The notes under the pieces: generated by a model
Told to the model about the DNA's origin: nothing
Databases searched by the model: none
Seen by the model: the letters and a program-made list of their open reading frames with translations, nothing else
In this document: piece after piece, positions 55,770-63,216 of the stretch
Numbering within the stretch: position 1 is the first letter of the stretch
Layout: every line of letters begins with the position of its first letter
Assembly: GCF_014297365.1 (NCBI RefSeq)
Contig: NZ_JACOQD010000001.1
Location: 1,550,001-1,614,000 of the forward strand
Length of the DNA stretch: 64,000 nt
DNA from: Winogradskyella echinorum
GTDB lineage: Bacteria > Bacteroidota > Bacteroidia > Flavobacteriales > Flavobacteriaceae
Direction of reading: 5' to 3'
Made by a program: the position numbers and the translations under genes

Positions 55770-56663
55770 TTGAGTAGCACAAAATCTTCGGTATCAACAG
55801 CTTCTGTGGTAACTGATTTTAAAGAAATCACTAAGATGGGTTTATCCATTAGTGTGGTGTTTTCTTCTATTGCTGGATATCTTCTTGGTGCAGAAACCAT
55901 AAGCTTTACAACACTTTTTTTATTGGCTTTAGGTGGCTATTTTATGGTTGGAGCGTCAAATGCTTATAATCAAATTATTGAGCGCGATTTAGATGCATTA
56001 ATGGATCGCACTAAAAATAGACCTATACCAGCTGGTCGAATGACTGTAAATACAGCATTTATCATCGCAACGACTTTTACCATTTTAGGTATAATTACTC
56101 TATATGTTATTAACCCAAAAACAGCAATGTGGGGAGCGATATCTATTTTTTTATACACAAGTGTTTACACTCCATTAAAAACTAAAACATCATTATCGGT
56201 TTTTGTTGGAGCATTACCAGGTGCTATTCCTTTTATGTTAGGTTGGGTGGCAGCTCGTAATGGTTTTGGTATTGAACCTGGTACTTTATTTGCAATTCAG
56301 TTTTTTTGGCAGTTTCCGCATTTTTGGTCCATAGGTTGGTTTTTATTTGAAGACTACAAAAAAGGAGGCTTCTTTATGCTGCCTACAGGTAAGCCAGATA
56401 AAGGCACTGCAGTACAGATTATTATGTATAGTGTATGGACAATTATTGCATCTATAATTCCTGTATTCGGATTTACAGGTGATTTAAAACTGTCTATAAT
56501 TGGTGCCGTTTTGGTGTTTGTTCTAGGAATGGTGATGTTGTTTTATGCCTTTAAATTATTTAAAGTGCGAACAGTAAAAGTTGCGAAACAGTTAATGTTG
56601 TCTAGTGTATTTTATATTACAATGTTGCAGATTATATATGTGGCTGATAAATTTTTAAGATAA
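55770..56663 (+). CDS. ctaB: Protoheme IX farnesyltransferase (heme O synthase)
   Basis: 297 residues from a TTG start, chosen because the conserved N-terminal 'VVTDFKEITKMGLSISVVFSSIAGYLLG' needs more residues than the next ATG (residue 23) would give. It is a UbiA-type prenyltransferase with about nine helices. The first Asp-rich motif is 'NAYNQIIERDLDALMDRTKNRPIPAGR' (about 65-91) and the second region is 'FEDYKKGGFFMLP'. It adds a farnesyl group to heme B, giving heme O, the precursor of heme A for the aa3 oxidase. It opens an operon of oxidase subunit and assembly genes. Confidence 0.95.
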   Translation: MSSTKSSVSTASVVTDFKEITKMGLSISVVFSSIAGYLLGAETISFTTLFLLALGGYFMVGASNAYNQIIERDLDALMDRTKNRPIPAGRMTVNTAFIIATTFTILGIITLYVINPKTAMWGAISIFLYTSVYTPLKTKTSLSVFVGALPGAIPFMLGWVAARNGFGIEPGTLFAIQFFWQFPHFWSIGWFLFEDYKKGGFFMLPTGKPDKGTAVQIIMYSVWTIIASIIPVFGFTGDLKLSIIGAVLVFVLGMVMLFYAFKLFKVRTVKVAKQLMLSSVFYITMLQIIYVADKFLR

Positions 56664-57254
56664 ATGGATTTAACACAAGGAACTCAAGAAGAGAAAAGAG
56701 CGAGATCTAAAAAGATGATGCTTTGGTTTGGTATTGGCTCATTAATTATGTCCTTTGCAGGTTTAATTAGTGCCTTTATAGTAAGTAGAAAGCGTGAAGA
56801 TTGGTTAAACGATTTTCAATTGCCAAATGCTTTTATAATAAGTGTTGTAGTTATTTTAGTAAGTAGCTTCACATTTATATTAGCAAAACGTGCACTTAGA
56901 CAAAATAATAGGCAAATGGTAACGGTCTGGTTATTAGCAACCTTAGTGTTAGGTGTTGCATTTGTATACAATCAATTTGTAGGATTTGGTCAGATTATTG
57001 AAGCTGGTTATAATTTTACTGGGCCAACAAGTAATGTTACAATTTCGTTCATCTATTTAATAGCAATTGTGCACATAGCTCACGTTATTGCTGGGTTAAT
57101 ATGTATAGTTGTCGTAATTTATAATCATTTTAAACAAAAGTATAACTCCAACAATATGTTGGGTTTTGAACTCGCAGTTAATTTCTGGCATTTTGTAGAT
57201 GTACTTTGGCTTGTGCTCTTTTTGTTTTTATATTTTTTTAGATATATAATTTGA
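56664..57254 (+). CDS. Cytochrome c oxidase subunit III (short form)
   Basis: 196 residues, with the ATG directly abutting the ctaB stop. Five membrane helices (about 19-40, 56-75, 88-106, 125-148, 168-190) match the minimal subunit III fold, with 'HIAHVIAGLICIVVVIYNHF' and the final 'FELAVNFWHFVDVLWLVLFLFLYF', the typical C-terminal helix. It supports stability of the oxidase and of its proton uptake. It is the first of two different subunit III genes in tandem; the second is much longer. Confidence 0.9.
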   Translation: MDLTQGTQEEKRARSKKMMLWFGIGSLIMSFAGLISAFIVSRKREDWLNDFQLPNAFIISVVVILVSSFTFILAKRALRQNNRQMVTVWLLATLVLGVAFVYNQFVGFGQIIEAGYNFTGPTSNVTISFIYLIAIVHIAHVIAGLICIVVVIYNHFKQKYNSNNMLGFELAVNFWHFVDVLWLVLFLFLYFFRYII

Positions 57255-57290
57255 TTATTTTTGTCCAATCTTAAAATTTAAATAAATTCT

Positions 57291-58292
57291 ATGGATTCTA
57301 CAGTAGAAAGTACTGGTACAGAAGGAAAAACTTGGGGAGGAGGCAATAAGCCTTTAAGAGCAAGTTACGGAAAAATGATGATGTGGTTCTTCATCGTATC
57401 GGATGCATTAACATTTTCGGGCTTCTTGGCAGCCTATGGTTTTTCAAGATTCAAGTTTATAAAGGAATGGCCAATTGCAGATGAGGTGTTTACTCACGTA
57501 CCATTTTTACATGGTCAGGAGCTGCCAATGATCTATGTAGCATTTATGACGTTTATTCTTATTATGTCGTCTGTAACAATGGTACTAGCTGTAGATGCTG
57601 GTCATCATATGAACAAAGCCAAAGTAACTTTGTATATGTTCTTAACCATTATTGGTGGAGCAATATTCGTTGGGTCTCAGGCTTGGGAATGGGCAACATT
57701 TATTCAAGGAGATTATGGAGCTGTACAAACTAAAGGAGGAAATATTCTACAGTTTGGTGAGTACGTAACCGTTGATGGTGAAGAAAAATTTAAGCGAATT
57801 TCTATAGATGACTTTGCGGCAGTTCAGGCAGGAGATAGAGTTCAGCACGAGCGTAAAAACGGCCTTTGGTTTGTAACTGAAGAGACTTTGCCGCCTTATT
57901 CAGTAAATGAAATATACACTGGTTTAGCAGCGAATGATAACATCTTAGTAAGAACTCAAGAAATTAATGATGAAGGTCATAAGACGGTGTTGTCTAGAGC
58001 AGAATCATTAAAGCAAATAAAAGATAATGGTAAATTAGTTGTAAAGGGTGCCAACCTTCATGTAAATGAATATGGTACTACACTTTTTGCAGATTTCTTT
58101 TTCTTCATTACAGGATTTCACGGATTCCACGTATTTTCTGGTGTTGTGATTAACATTATTATTTTCTTTAATGTTATTCTAGGAACATATGAGCGTAGAG
58201 GAAGTTACGAAATGGTAGAAAAAGTTGGTTTATACTGGCACTTTGTCGATTTAGTTTGGGTATTTGTATTTACTTTCTTCTACCTAGTTTAA
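57291..58292 (+). CDS. Cytochrome c oxidase subunit III (long form with inserted domain)
   Basis: 333 residues. The membrane core matches subunit III ('GKMMMWFFIVSDALTFSGFLAAYGFSR', 'GSQAWEWATFIQG', 'FFFITGFHGFHVFSGVVINIIIFF', 'EKVGLYWHFVDLVWVFVFTFFYLV'). Between the third and fourth helices, residues about 143-262 form a hydrophilic insert ('GGNILQFGEYVTVDGEEKFKRISIDD' to 'GKLVVKGANLHVNEYGTT') not found in the short form. The insert should face the periplasm or cytoplasm as one domain and may contact alternative complex III or a cytochrome. It lies 36 bases after the short form. Confidence 0.92.
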   Translation: MDSTVESTGTEGKTWGGGNKPLRASYGKMMMWFFIVSDALTFSGFLAAYGFSRFKFIKEWPIADEVFTHVPFLHGQELPMIYVAFMTFILIMSSVTMVLAVDAGHHMNKAKVTLYMFLTIIGGAIFVGSQAWEWATFIQGDYGAVQTKGGNILQFGEYVTVDGEEKFKRISIDDFAAVQAGDRVQHERKNGLWFVTEETLPPYSVNEIYTGLAANDNILVRTQEINDEGHKTVLSRAESLKQIKDNGKLVVKGANLHVNEYGTTLFADFFFFITGFHGFHVFSGVVINIIIFFNVILGTYERRGSYEMVEKVGLYWHFVDLVWVFVFTFFYLV

Positions 58293-58313
58293 AAGATTTT
58301 ATAAGAATAAGTT

Positions 58314-58763
58314 ATGGCACACGAACATAAATTAGAAATATTTAGAGGCTTAGTAAAATTTAAGTCTAACACAAGTAAAATTTGGGGAGTACTAATATTC
58401 CTTACTATTGTAACAGCAGTAGAAGTGGTATTAGGTATATACAAACCAGATATGTTTATGCATACATGGATGGATCCATTTGAAGGTGGTTTTTTAGCTA
58501 CTTTAGGTAATATTCTTTTTTCACCTATTGTATATATGAAGCCATTAAATTTAATATTCATCGTATTAACAATTGTAAAAGCATATTACATTACTTGGGA
58601 CTTTATGCACATGAGAGATGAAACAGGCAGTATGAGAAAAATGGTTGTTTGGACAGGAGTTTTCTTAATCTGCTATTTAATATTCATTCTTTTACAAGAA
58701 GGTGGTTATGTATTTGATGTATACTTTACAGGTGAGCATCCATTAATCAAAAGAGATTTTTAA
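58314..58763 (+). CDS. Cytochrome c oxidase subunit IV family protein
   Basis: 149 residues with three membrane helices (about 25-45, 77-99 and 111-130) and polar ends: 'KFKSNTSKIWGVLIFLTIVTAVEVVLGIY' and 'MKPLNLIFIVLTIVKAYYITWDFMHMRDE' match the prokaryotic COX4 group. It is a small accessory subunit of the aa3 oxidase, cotranscribed with both subunit III genes. A strong hairpin terminator follows. Confidence 0.88.
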   Translation: MAHEHKLEIFRGLVKFKSNTSKIWGVLIFLTIVTAVEVVLGIYKPDMFMHTWMDPFEGGFLATLGNILFSPIVYMKPLNLIFIVLTIVKAYYITWDFMHMRDETGSMRKMVVWTGVFLICYLIFILLQEGGYVFDVYFTGEHPLIKRDF

Positions 58764-58812
58764 ACATAAAAATTACTTTCTCTGAGAGAAGTAAAACGTG
58801 TTAAATGATATT

Positions 58813-58845
58813 AAAAGGTGGTTTTTCTAAACCACCTTTTTTATT
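58813..58845 (+). terminator. Terminator after the oxidase subunit genes
   Basis: AAAAGGTGGTTT pairs perfectly with AAACCACCTTTT around TTCT and is followed by a T-rich run. It lies only about ten bases before the next start codon, so some read-through is likely needed for downstream genes. Confidence 0.8.
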
Positions 58846-58853
58846 TTTGCAAT

Positions 58854-59576
58854 ATGAAGAAAACAAGCAACACAAAACGTAATATTGTTCTAGGTATTTT
58901 ATTCTTTTTACCAGTTGCTTTTTTGCTTATGTTATATCCTGCTAAGCACAACTACGAACCCTTAAACGTTGTAAATCTTACTGTTGCTGATATTGATAAC
59001 TTTTATTCAGACCGTACTGACAGCATTGTGTTTAAAGACCATATCACGGTTTTAGGATTTTTAGGTAAAACGCCATTGCAAAATGCCATAGCAGCTTCTA
59101 ATTTAAAAGAACTGGTATATGACAAATTTAAGGGCTTTAAAAAATTTCAGATAGTAATTGTGGTGCCAGAAGGAACAGAGGATGATGTTAAAGAACTTAA
59201 GAAAGAAATTAATACTTATGAAGATTTAAAGTTTTGGCATTATGTGTTCGGTACAGAAGGTGAAATAAAAATGCTTTACAATAGTCTAAAAACTCAAGAA
59301 AACCTAAAACAAGATTTATCAACGGATAATGTCTTTATTATTGATAAAGACTTAAGCCAACGAGGACGTATTGATGGTAGAGATGAAAAGGAAATAGAAG
59401 CCAATAAACCGACTTTTAGTGTCTATTCTTATAATACTATTCAAGTTGCCGAAATTAAGAATATGATGAGTGATGATATGCGAATTCTGTTTACAGAATA
59501 CCGTCAAAAACGCAAAGGCAAATTCGATGATTCAAATACGAGAAGAACAAAAGATTTAAAACAAACTAATGAGTAA
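58854..59576 (+). CDS. Membrane-anchored thioredoxin-like protein next to SCO, no cysteines
   Basis: 240 residues from the ATG at 58854; the in-frame ATG at 58818 overlaps the terminator and is rejected. One membrane anchor (about 11-29, 'IVLGILFFLPVAFLLML') is followed by an extracytoplasmic domain. Parts such as 'FKDHITVLGFLGKTP', 'FQIVIVVPEGTEDDVKELKKEI' and 'NVFIIDKDLSQRGRIDGRDEKE' recall the SCO/thioredoxin layout of the next gene ('ALIDKEGFIRSRKD'), but there is no cysteine, so no copper-binding CxxxC. It overlaps the SCO gene by eight bases, implying coupled translation. I do not know a function; a SCO partner or scaffold in CuA assembly is an inference. Confidence 0.75.
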   Translation: MKKTSNTKRNIVLGILFFLPVAFLLMLYPAKHNYEPLNVVNLTVADIDNFYSDRTDSIVFKDHITVLGFLGKTPLQNAIAASNLKELVYDKFKGFKKFQIVIVVPEGTEDDVKELKKEINTYEDLKFWHYVFGTEGEIKMLYNSLKTQENLKQDLSTDNVFIIDKDLSQRGRIDGRDEKEIEANKPTFSVYSYNTIQVAEIKNMMSDDMRILFTEYRQKRKGKFDDSNTRRTKDLKQTNE

Positions 59577-60324
59577 AAAAACAAACTATTCATACGTAGG
59601 TATAGCATTTATTATTTTGGTTTTTGGAATTATTTTTATTCCTAAAATAATTGATCGTATCAATAAAGACGATATTACTAGAAATGGAAGTAGAAGTGAA
59701 GATGTATCTACAACTAGTATAGAAAAATCAAATAAAAGTGATTTAGCGTATCTAGAGATTAATGGTAAACCTAAAAAAGTACCAGCATTTAGTTTTACAA
59801 ACCAAGAAGGTGAAACAATTACTAACAAAGATTACTTAGGTAAAGTTTATGTAGTAGAATTCTTTTTTACAACCTGCCCAACCATTTGCCCAATTATGAA
59901 TCGTAATTTAGTAGAAGTACAAAACCAGTTTCTAGGTTTTGAAAATTTTGGGGTGGCTTCATTTACTATAACTCCAGAGGTTGACACTCCAGAAGTATTG
60001 AAAGCCTATGCAGAGAAGTACGGAATTACGAATCCTAATTGGCACCTAATGACAGGTAATGAAGAAGCTATTTATAAATTAGCTAACGAAGGTTTTAATT
60101 TATACACAGCAAAAGACGAAACGGTAGAAGGTGGTTTTGAACATTCTGGGAATTTTGCCTTAATAGATAAAGAAGGTTTTATTCGTTCTCGAAAAGATGA
60201 TTTCGGAAATCCTTTAATTTTTTATAACGGATTAGTACCAGAAGCTGTTGGTGTAGATGAAGATGGAATTTCGCAAGAAATAACAATTTTAAAAGAAGAC
60301 ATTACTAAATTATTGCAAGAGTAA
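59569..60324 (+). CDS. SCO family copper chaperone
   Basis: 251 residues: one N-terminal membrane anchor (about 6-24), a linker, and a thioredoxin fold with the copper-binding 'CPTICP' (CxxxC) near residue 104 and the copper-ligand His in 'GGFEHSGNFALIDKEG' near 193. SCO proteins deliver copper to, or reduce, the CuA centre of oxidase subunit II on the periplasmic side; coxB is encoded about 34 kb upstream. Translation is coupled to the preceding gene by an eight-base overlap. Confidence 0.93.
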   Translation: MSKKTNYSYVGIAFIILVFGIIFIPKIIDRINKDDITRNGSRSEDVSTTSIEKSNKSDLAYLEINGKPKKVPAFSFTNQEGETITNKDYLGKVYVVEFFFTTCPTICPIMNRNLVEVQNQFLGFENFGVASFTITPEVDTPEVLKAYAEKYGITNPNWHLMTGNEEAIYKLANEGFNLYTAKDETVEGGFEHSGNFALIDKEGFIRSRKDDFGNPLIFYNGLVPEAVGVDEDGISQEITILKEDITKLLQE

Positions 60325-60369
60325 ATTTTATCGCCTAGAGACAAGTCAAAAGGTTTATTGTAAAAACTT

Positions 60370-60918
60370 ATGAATACAAATAAAGATTTAGAACAAGAAA
60401 AGAAATATAATAAGTGGATTGTTGCACTTTCAATTATTATTCCGGTTGCAGTAGCAGCCTTATTTGGAGTTAACCTGCGTAGTTTAGGCTTCGATGTAGA
60501 ACCATTAACATTCTTGCCTCCAATATATGCTACAGTAAACGGTGTAACAGCAGTAGTTTTAGTTATAGCTGTAATGGCGATTAAAAATAAAAACAGAAAA
60601 CTGCATGAGCGTTTAATGAAGTTTGCCATACTATTATCCTTAGCGTTCTTGCTTATGTATATAGCATATCATATGACAAGCGATTCTACCAAATTTGGAG
60701 GAGAAGGATTTATTAAATATATCTACTACTTTATTTTAATAACACATATTTTATTATCTATTGTTATTATTCCATTTGTCCTGATTACCTATGTAAGAGC
60801 AATAACCAATAGTATAGAACGCCATAAAAAAATTGCTAAAATCACATTTCCATTATGGCTATATGTTGCAGTAACAGGAGTCGTTGTGTATTTAATGATT
60901 TCTCCCTATTATGTTTAA
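60370..60918 (+). CDS. DUF420 membrane protein
   Basis: 182 residues with five predicted membrane helices (about 15-32, 51-69, 83-102, 117-139 and 156-175). 'KLHERLMKFAILLSLAFLLMYIAYH' and 'FILITHILLSIVIIPFVLITYVRA' with their conserved histidines match DUF420, a family often found beside cytochrome c oxidase assembly genes (CtaM-like) and related in layout to small heme-handling membrane proteins. Its exact role is not known. It lies 45 bases after SCO. Confidence 0.87.
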   Translation: MNTNKDLEQEKKYNKWIVALSIIIPVAVAALFGVNLRSLGFDVEPLTFLPPIYATVNGVTAVVLVIAVMAIKNKNRKLHERLMKFAILLSLAFLLMYIAYHMTSDSTKFGGEGFIKYIYYFILITHILLSIVIIPFVLITYVRAITNSIERHKKIAKITFPLWLYVAVTGVVVYLMISPYYV

Positions 60919-60921
60919 CTA

Positions 60922-61149
60922 ATGAAACAAAAAGCAGTCTTTTTTTTCTTCTCTTTTTTCTTTATTCTAAAGATAAATGCACAATGTGCAATGTGTAGGG
61001 CTGTTCTAGAAAGTGGTGAAGACCAATCAGCCGCAGAAGGTATTAATGATGGTATTATTTTTTTAATGGCTATACCATACATTTTGGTAGCAGCAATAGC
61101 ATATTTTATCTATTTAAAATACAGTAAATCTAAAAGCTTAAAAAAATAA
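60922..61149 (+). CDS. Small membrane protein with exported CAMC motif
   Basis: 75 residues, three bases after the DUF420 stop. An N-terminal signal ('MKQKAVFFFFSFFFILKINA') ends just before 'QCAMCRAVLESGEDQSAAEG', and a second hydrophobic segment (about 44-66) anchors the protein, leaving a 20-25 residue loop with a CxxC pair outside the membrane. I do not recognise a named family. The CxxC placed in the periplasm and the oxidase-assembly neighbours suggest a copper- or heme-related helper; this is inference. It is the last gene of the cluster. Confidence 0.78.
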   Translation: MKQKAVFFFFSFFFILKINAQCAMCRAVLESGEDQSAAEGINDGIIFLMAIPYILVAAIAYFIYLKYSKSKSLKK

Positions 61150-61275
61150 GCGCAAGGGTGTAACATTTTCTTAATCACAAAGTCTTAATGGTATCTGTTT
61201 ATAAGGTATTAACAATTTGTTGGCATAAAAAACCTTCGAATTTCGTTAAAATTGCATTCGTTAACCAACTGCATT

Positions 61276-61977
61276 ATGATTCAAATAAAAGATTTACACA
61301 AATCTTACCATATGGGAAGCAATTCGCTTCACGTACTCAAGGGCATTAACTTTGATGTAAAAGAAGGAGAACTCGTATCTATTATGGGATCTTCAGGTTC
61401 TGGTAAATCTACATTATTGAATATTTTAGGAATGTTAGATGAGGCTGACGAGGGACAATACATTCTTGATAATGTTCCTATTAAAAATCTTAATGAAAAA
61501 ATAGCAGCTAAATATAGAAATGAATTTCTCGGATTCATTTTTCAATCTTTCAACCTAATCAATTATAAAAGCGCATTAGATAATGTGTCGATGCCATTGT
61601 ATTACAAGGGCATAAAGAGGAAAGAACGTACAGAAAGAGCGATGCATTATTTAGAAAAAGTAGGTTTGGCAGAATGGTCTCACCATTTACCAAGCGAACT
61701 TTCTGGTGGTCAAAAACAGCGTGTCGCGATTGCTAGAGCATTAGCAAGTGATCCTAAAGTATTACTGGCAGATGAGCCAACAGGTGCTTTAGATACTAAA
61801 ACTTCTTACGAAGTTATGGAGCTTATTCAAGGAATTAATGACGAGGGAAAAACCATCCTAGTTGTAACGCACGAAGATGATATAGCACATATGACAAAGC
61901 GTATAGTTAATCTTAAAGACGGATTAATTATAGACGATAGTACTGTAAAACAAGTTAGAGCTTCGGAGCATGTTTGA
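61276..61977 (+). CDS. ABC transporter ATP-binding protein (MacB/LolD type)
   Basis: 233 residues from the ATG at 61276; an upstream in-frame start at 61252 adds nothing conserved. Walker A is 'GSSGSGKST' (about 40), the Q-loop 'FIFQSFNLI', the ABC signature 'LSGGQKQRVAIARALA' (about 140) and Walker B 'VLLADEPTGALD', with the H-loop His in 'LVVTHE'. The subtype matches ATPases that pair with MacB-like permeases for mechanotransmission across the envelope rather than import. The next gene, a permease, overlaps it by eight bases. Confidence 0.94.
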   Translation: MIQIKDLHKSYHMGSNSLHVLKGINFDVKEGELVSIMGSSGSGKSTLLNILGMLDEADEGQYILDNVPIKNLNEKIAAKYRNEFLGFIFQSFNLINYKSALDNVSMPLYYKGIKRKERTERAMHYLEKVGLAEWSHHLPSELSGGQKQRVAIARALASDPKVLLADEPTGALDTKTSYEVMELIQGINDEGKTILVVTHEDDIAHMTKRIVNLKDGLIIDDSTVKQVRASEHV

Positions 61978-63214
61978 TATAGAACGTTGGCAAGAAATAT
62001 TTGAAACTTTACGTAAAAACAGGCTGCGTACTTTTTTAACAGGGCTCTCGGTAGCTTCTGGTATATTTATATTAGTTATACTTTTGGGTTTTAGTGAAGG
62101 TATAGCCAATGGTGTAAAATCACAGTTTGAACAAGATGCAACCAATAGAGTCTCAGTATGGACAGGTGTAACAACCAAAGGTTATAAAGGCTTAAATCCG
62201 GGACGCTATATTCAACTCAAAAATTCAACTTTCGATGCCGTTGAAAACGAATACGATGACTACTTTGAATATCGCACAAAAGATTACGCTATTTGGGGAG
62301 GAATGGTTACATACAATAACGAAACAGGAAATTATCGTGTTAGAGGTACACTACCAGATAACCAATTTATTGAAAATGCAGATATGGGTTCTGGGCGCTT
62401 TATTAGTCAGTCCGATATTAACGAGAGCAAAAAAGTAGCTGTAATAGGTAACAAAATTAAAACAGACCTCTTTAAAGGTAAAGATCCAATAAATAAAAAC
62501 ATTCAGATATATGGAATGAACTTTAAGGTTATTGGTGTCTTTTTTGATCCAGGTGGAGACCGTGAAGAAGGCCAAGTTTATATTCCTGTGTCAACAGCTC
62601 AAAAAGTATTTAATGCAGGAGAGAACATCAGAAATATGGCATTTACCGTAAAAATGGCAGATAATTTTGATGAAGCTGTAGCCATCTCAAATGCTATTGC
62701 TCTTGGTATAGAGAAGAAAATAAAAGAAATTCATACAGTCGCGCCAGATGATGTCAGTGCAGTTAGAGTGAATAATACACTTGAAGAAGCGCAAAAAATC
62801 TATTCATTAATTGCCACTATAAAGGCGGTTTTTTGGTTTGTAGGTATTGGAACCATTATCGCTGGTATCGTTGGTGTTGGCAACATTATGCTTATTATAG
62901 TAAAAGAGCGTACAAAAGAAATTGGTATAAGAAAGGCTTTGGGTGCACTACCAATGTCTATCGTTGGAATGATTTTACAAGAAGCAGTTTTTGTAACTAT
63001 GTTAGCAGGTTTGTTTGGGTTAATTCTCGGGCTTGGGTTATTAGAACTCGTAGGACCGCAAATAGAGAGTGACTTTATAAAATACCCACAAGTAGATTTC
63101 AATATAGCAATAACGACGGTATTTTTATTAGTAATAGCAGGTGCATTAGCCGGATTTATTCCAGCATACAGAGCAGCGAAGATTAAACCAATTGTAGCAC
63201 TTAGAGACGAATAA
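61970..63214 (+). CDS. MacB-like ABC transporter permease
   Basis: 414 residues. The N-terminal helix (about 18-42, 'LRTFLTGLSVASGIFILVILLGFSEGI') is followed by a large MacB-type periplasmic domain (about 45-280) and three C-terminal helices (about 287-310, 335-365 and 375-400) with the FtsX segment 'IMLIIVKERTKEIGIRKALGALP'. Members export peptides, toxins or lipoproteins or drive cell-wall changes; the substrate is unknown. The gene is coupled to the ATPase gene and followed two bases later by a paralogous permease. Confidence 0.92.
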   Translation: MFDIERWQEIFETLRKNRLRTFLTGLSVASGIFILVILLGFSEGIANGVKSQFEQDATNRVSVWTGVTTKGYKGLNPGRYIQLKNSTFDAVENEYDDYFEYRTKDYAIWGGMVTYNNETGNYRVRGTLPDNQFIENADMGSGRFISQSDINESKKVAVIGNKIKTDLFKGKDPINKNIQIYGMNFKVIGVFFDPGGDREEGQVYIPVSTAQKVFNAGENIRNMAFTVKMADNFDEAVAISNAIALGIEKKIKEIHTVAPDDVSAVRVNNTLEEAQKIYSLIATIKAVFWFVGIGTIIAGIVGVGNIMLIIVKERTKEIGIRKALGALPMSIVGMILQEAVFVTMLAGLFGLILGLGLLELVGPQIESDFIKYPQVDFNIAITTVFLLVIAGALAGFIPAYRAAKIKPIVALRDE

Positions 63215-63216
63215 TT

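Noticed and set aside
58842-58849. TATTTTTG as a -7 promoter box before the SCO-partner gene
   Set aside because: It is part of the T-run after a terminator, has no -33 element at the right distance, and is only four bases from the start codon.
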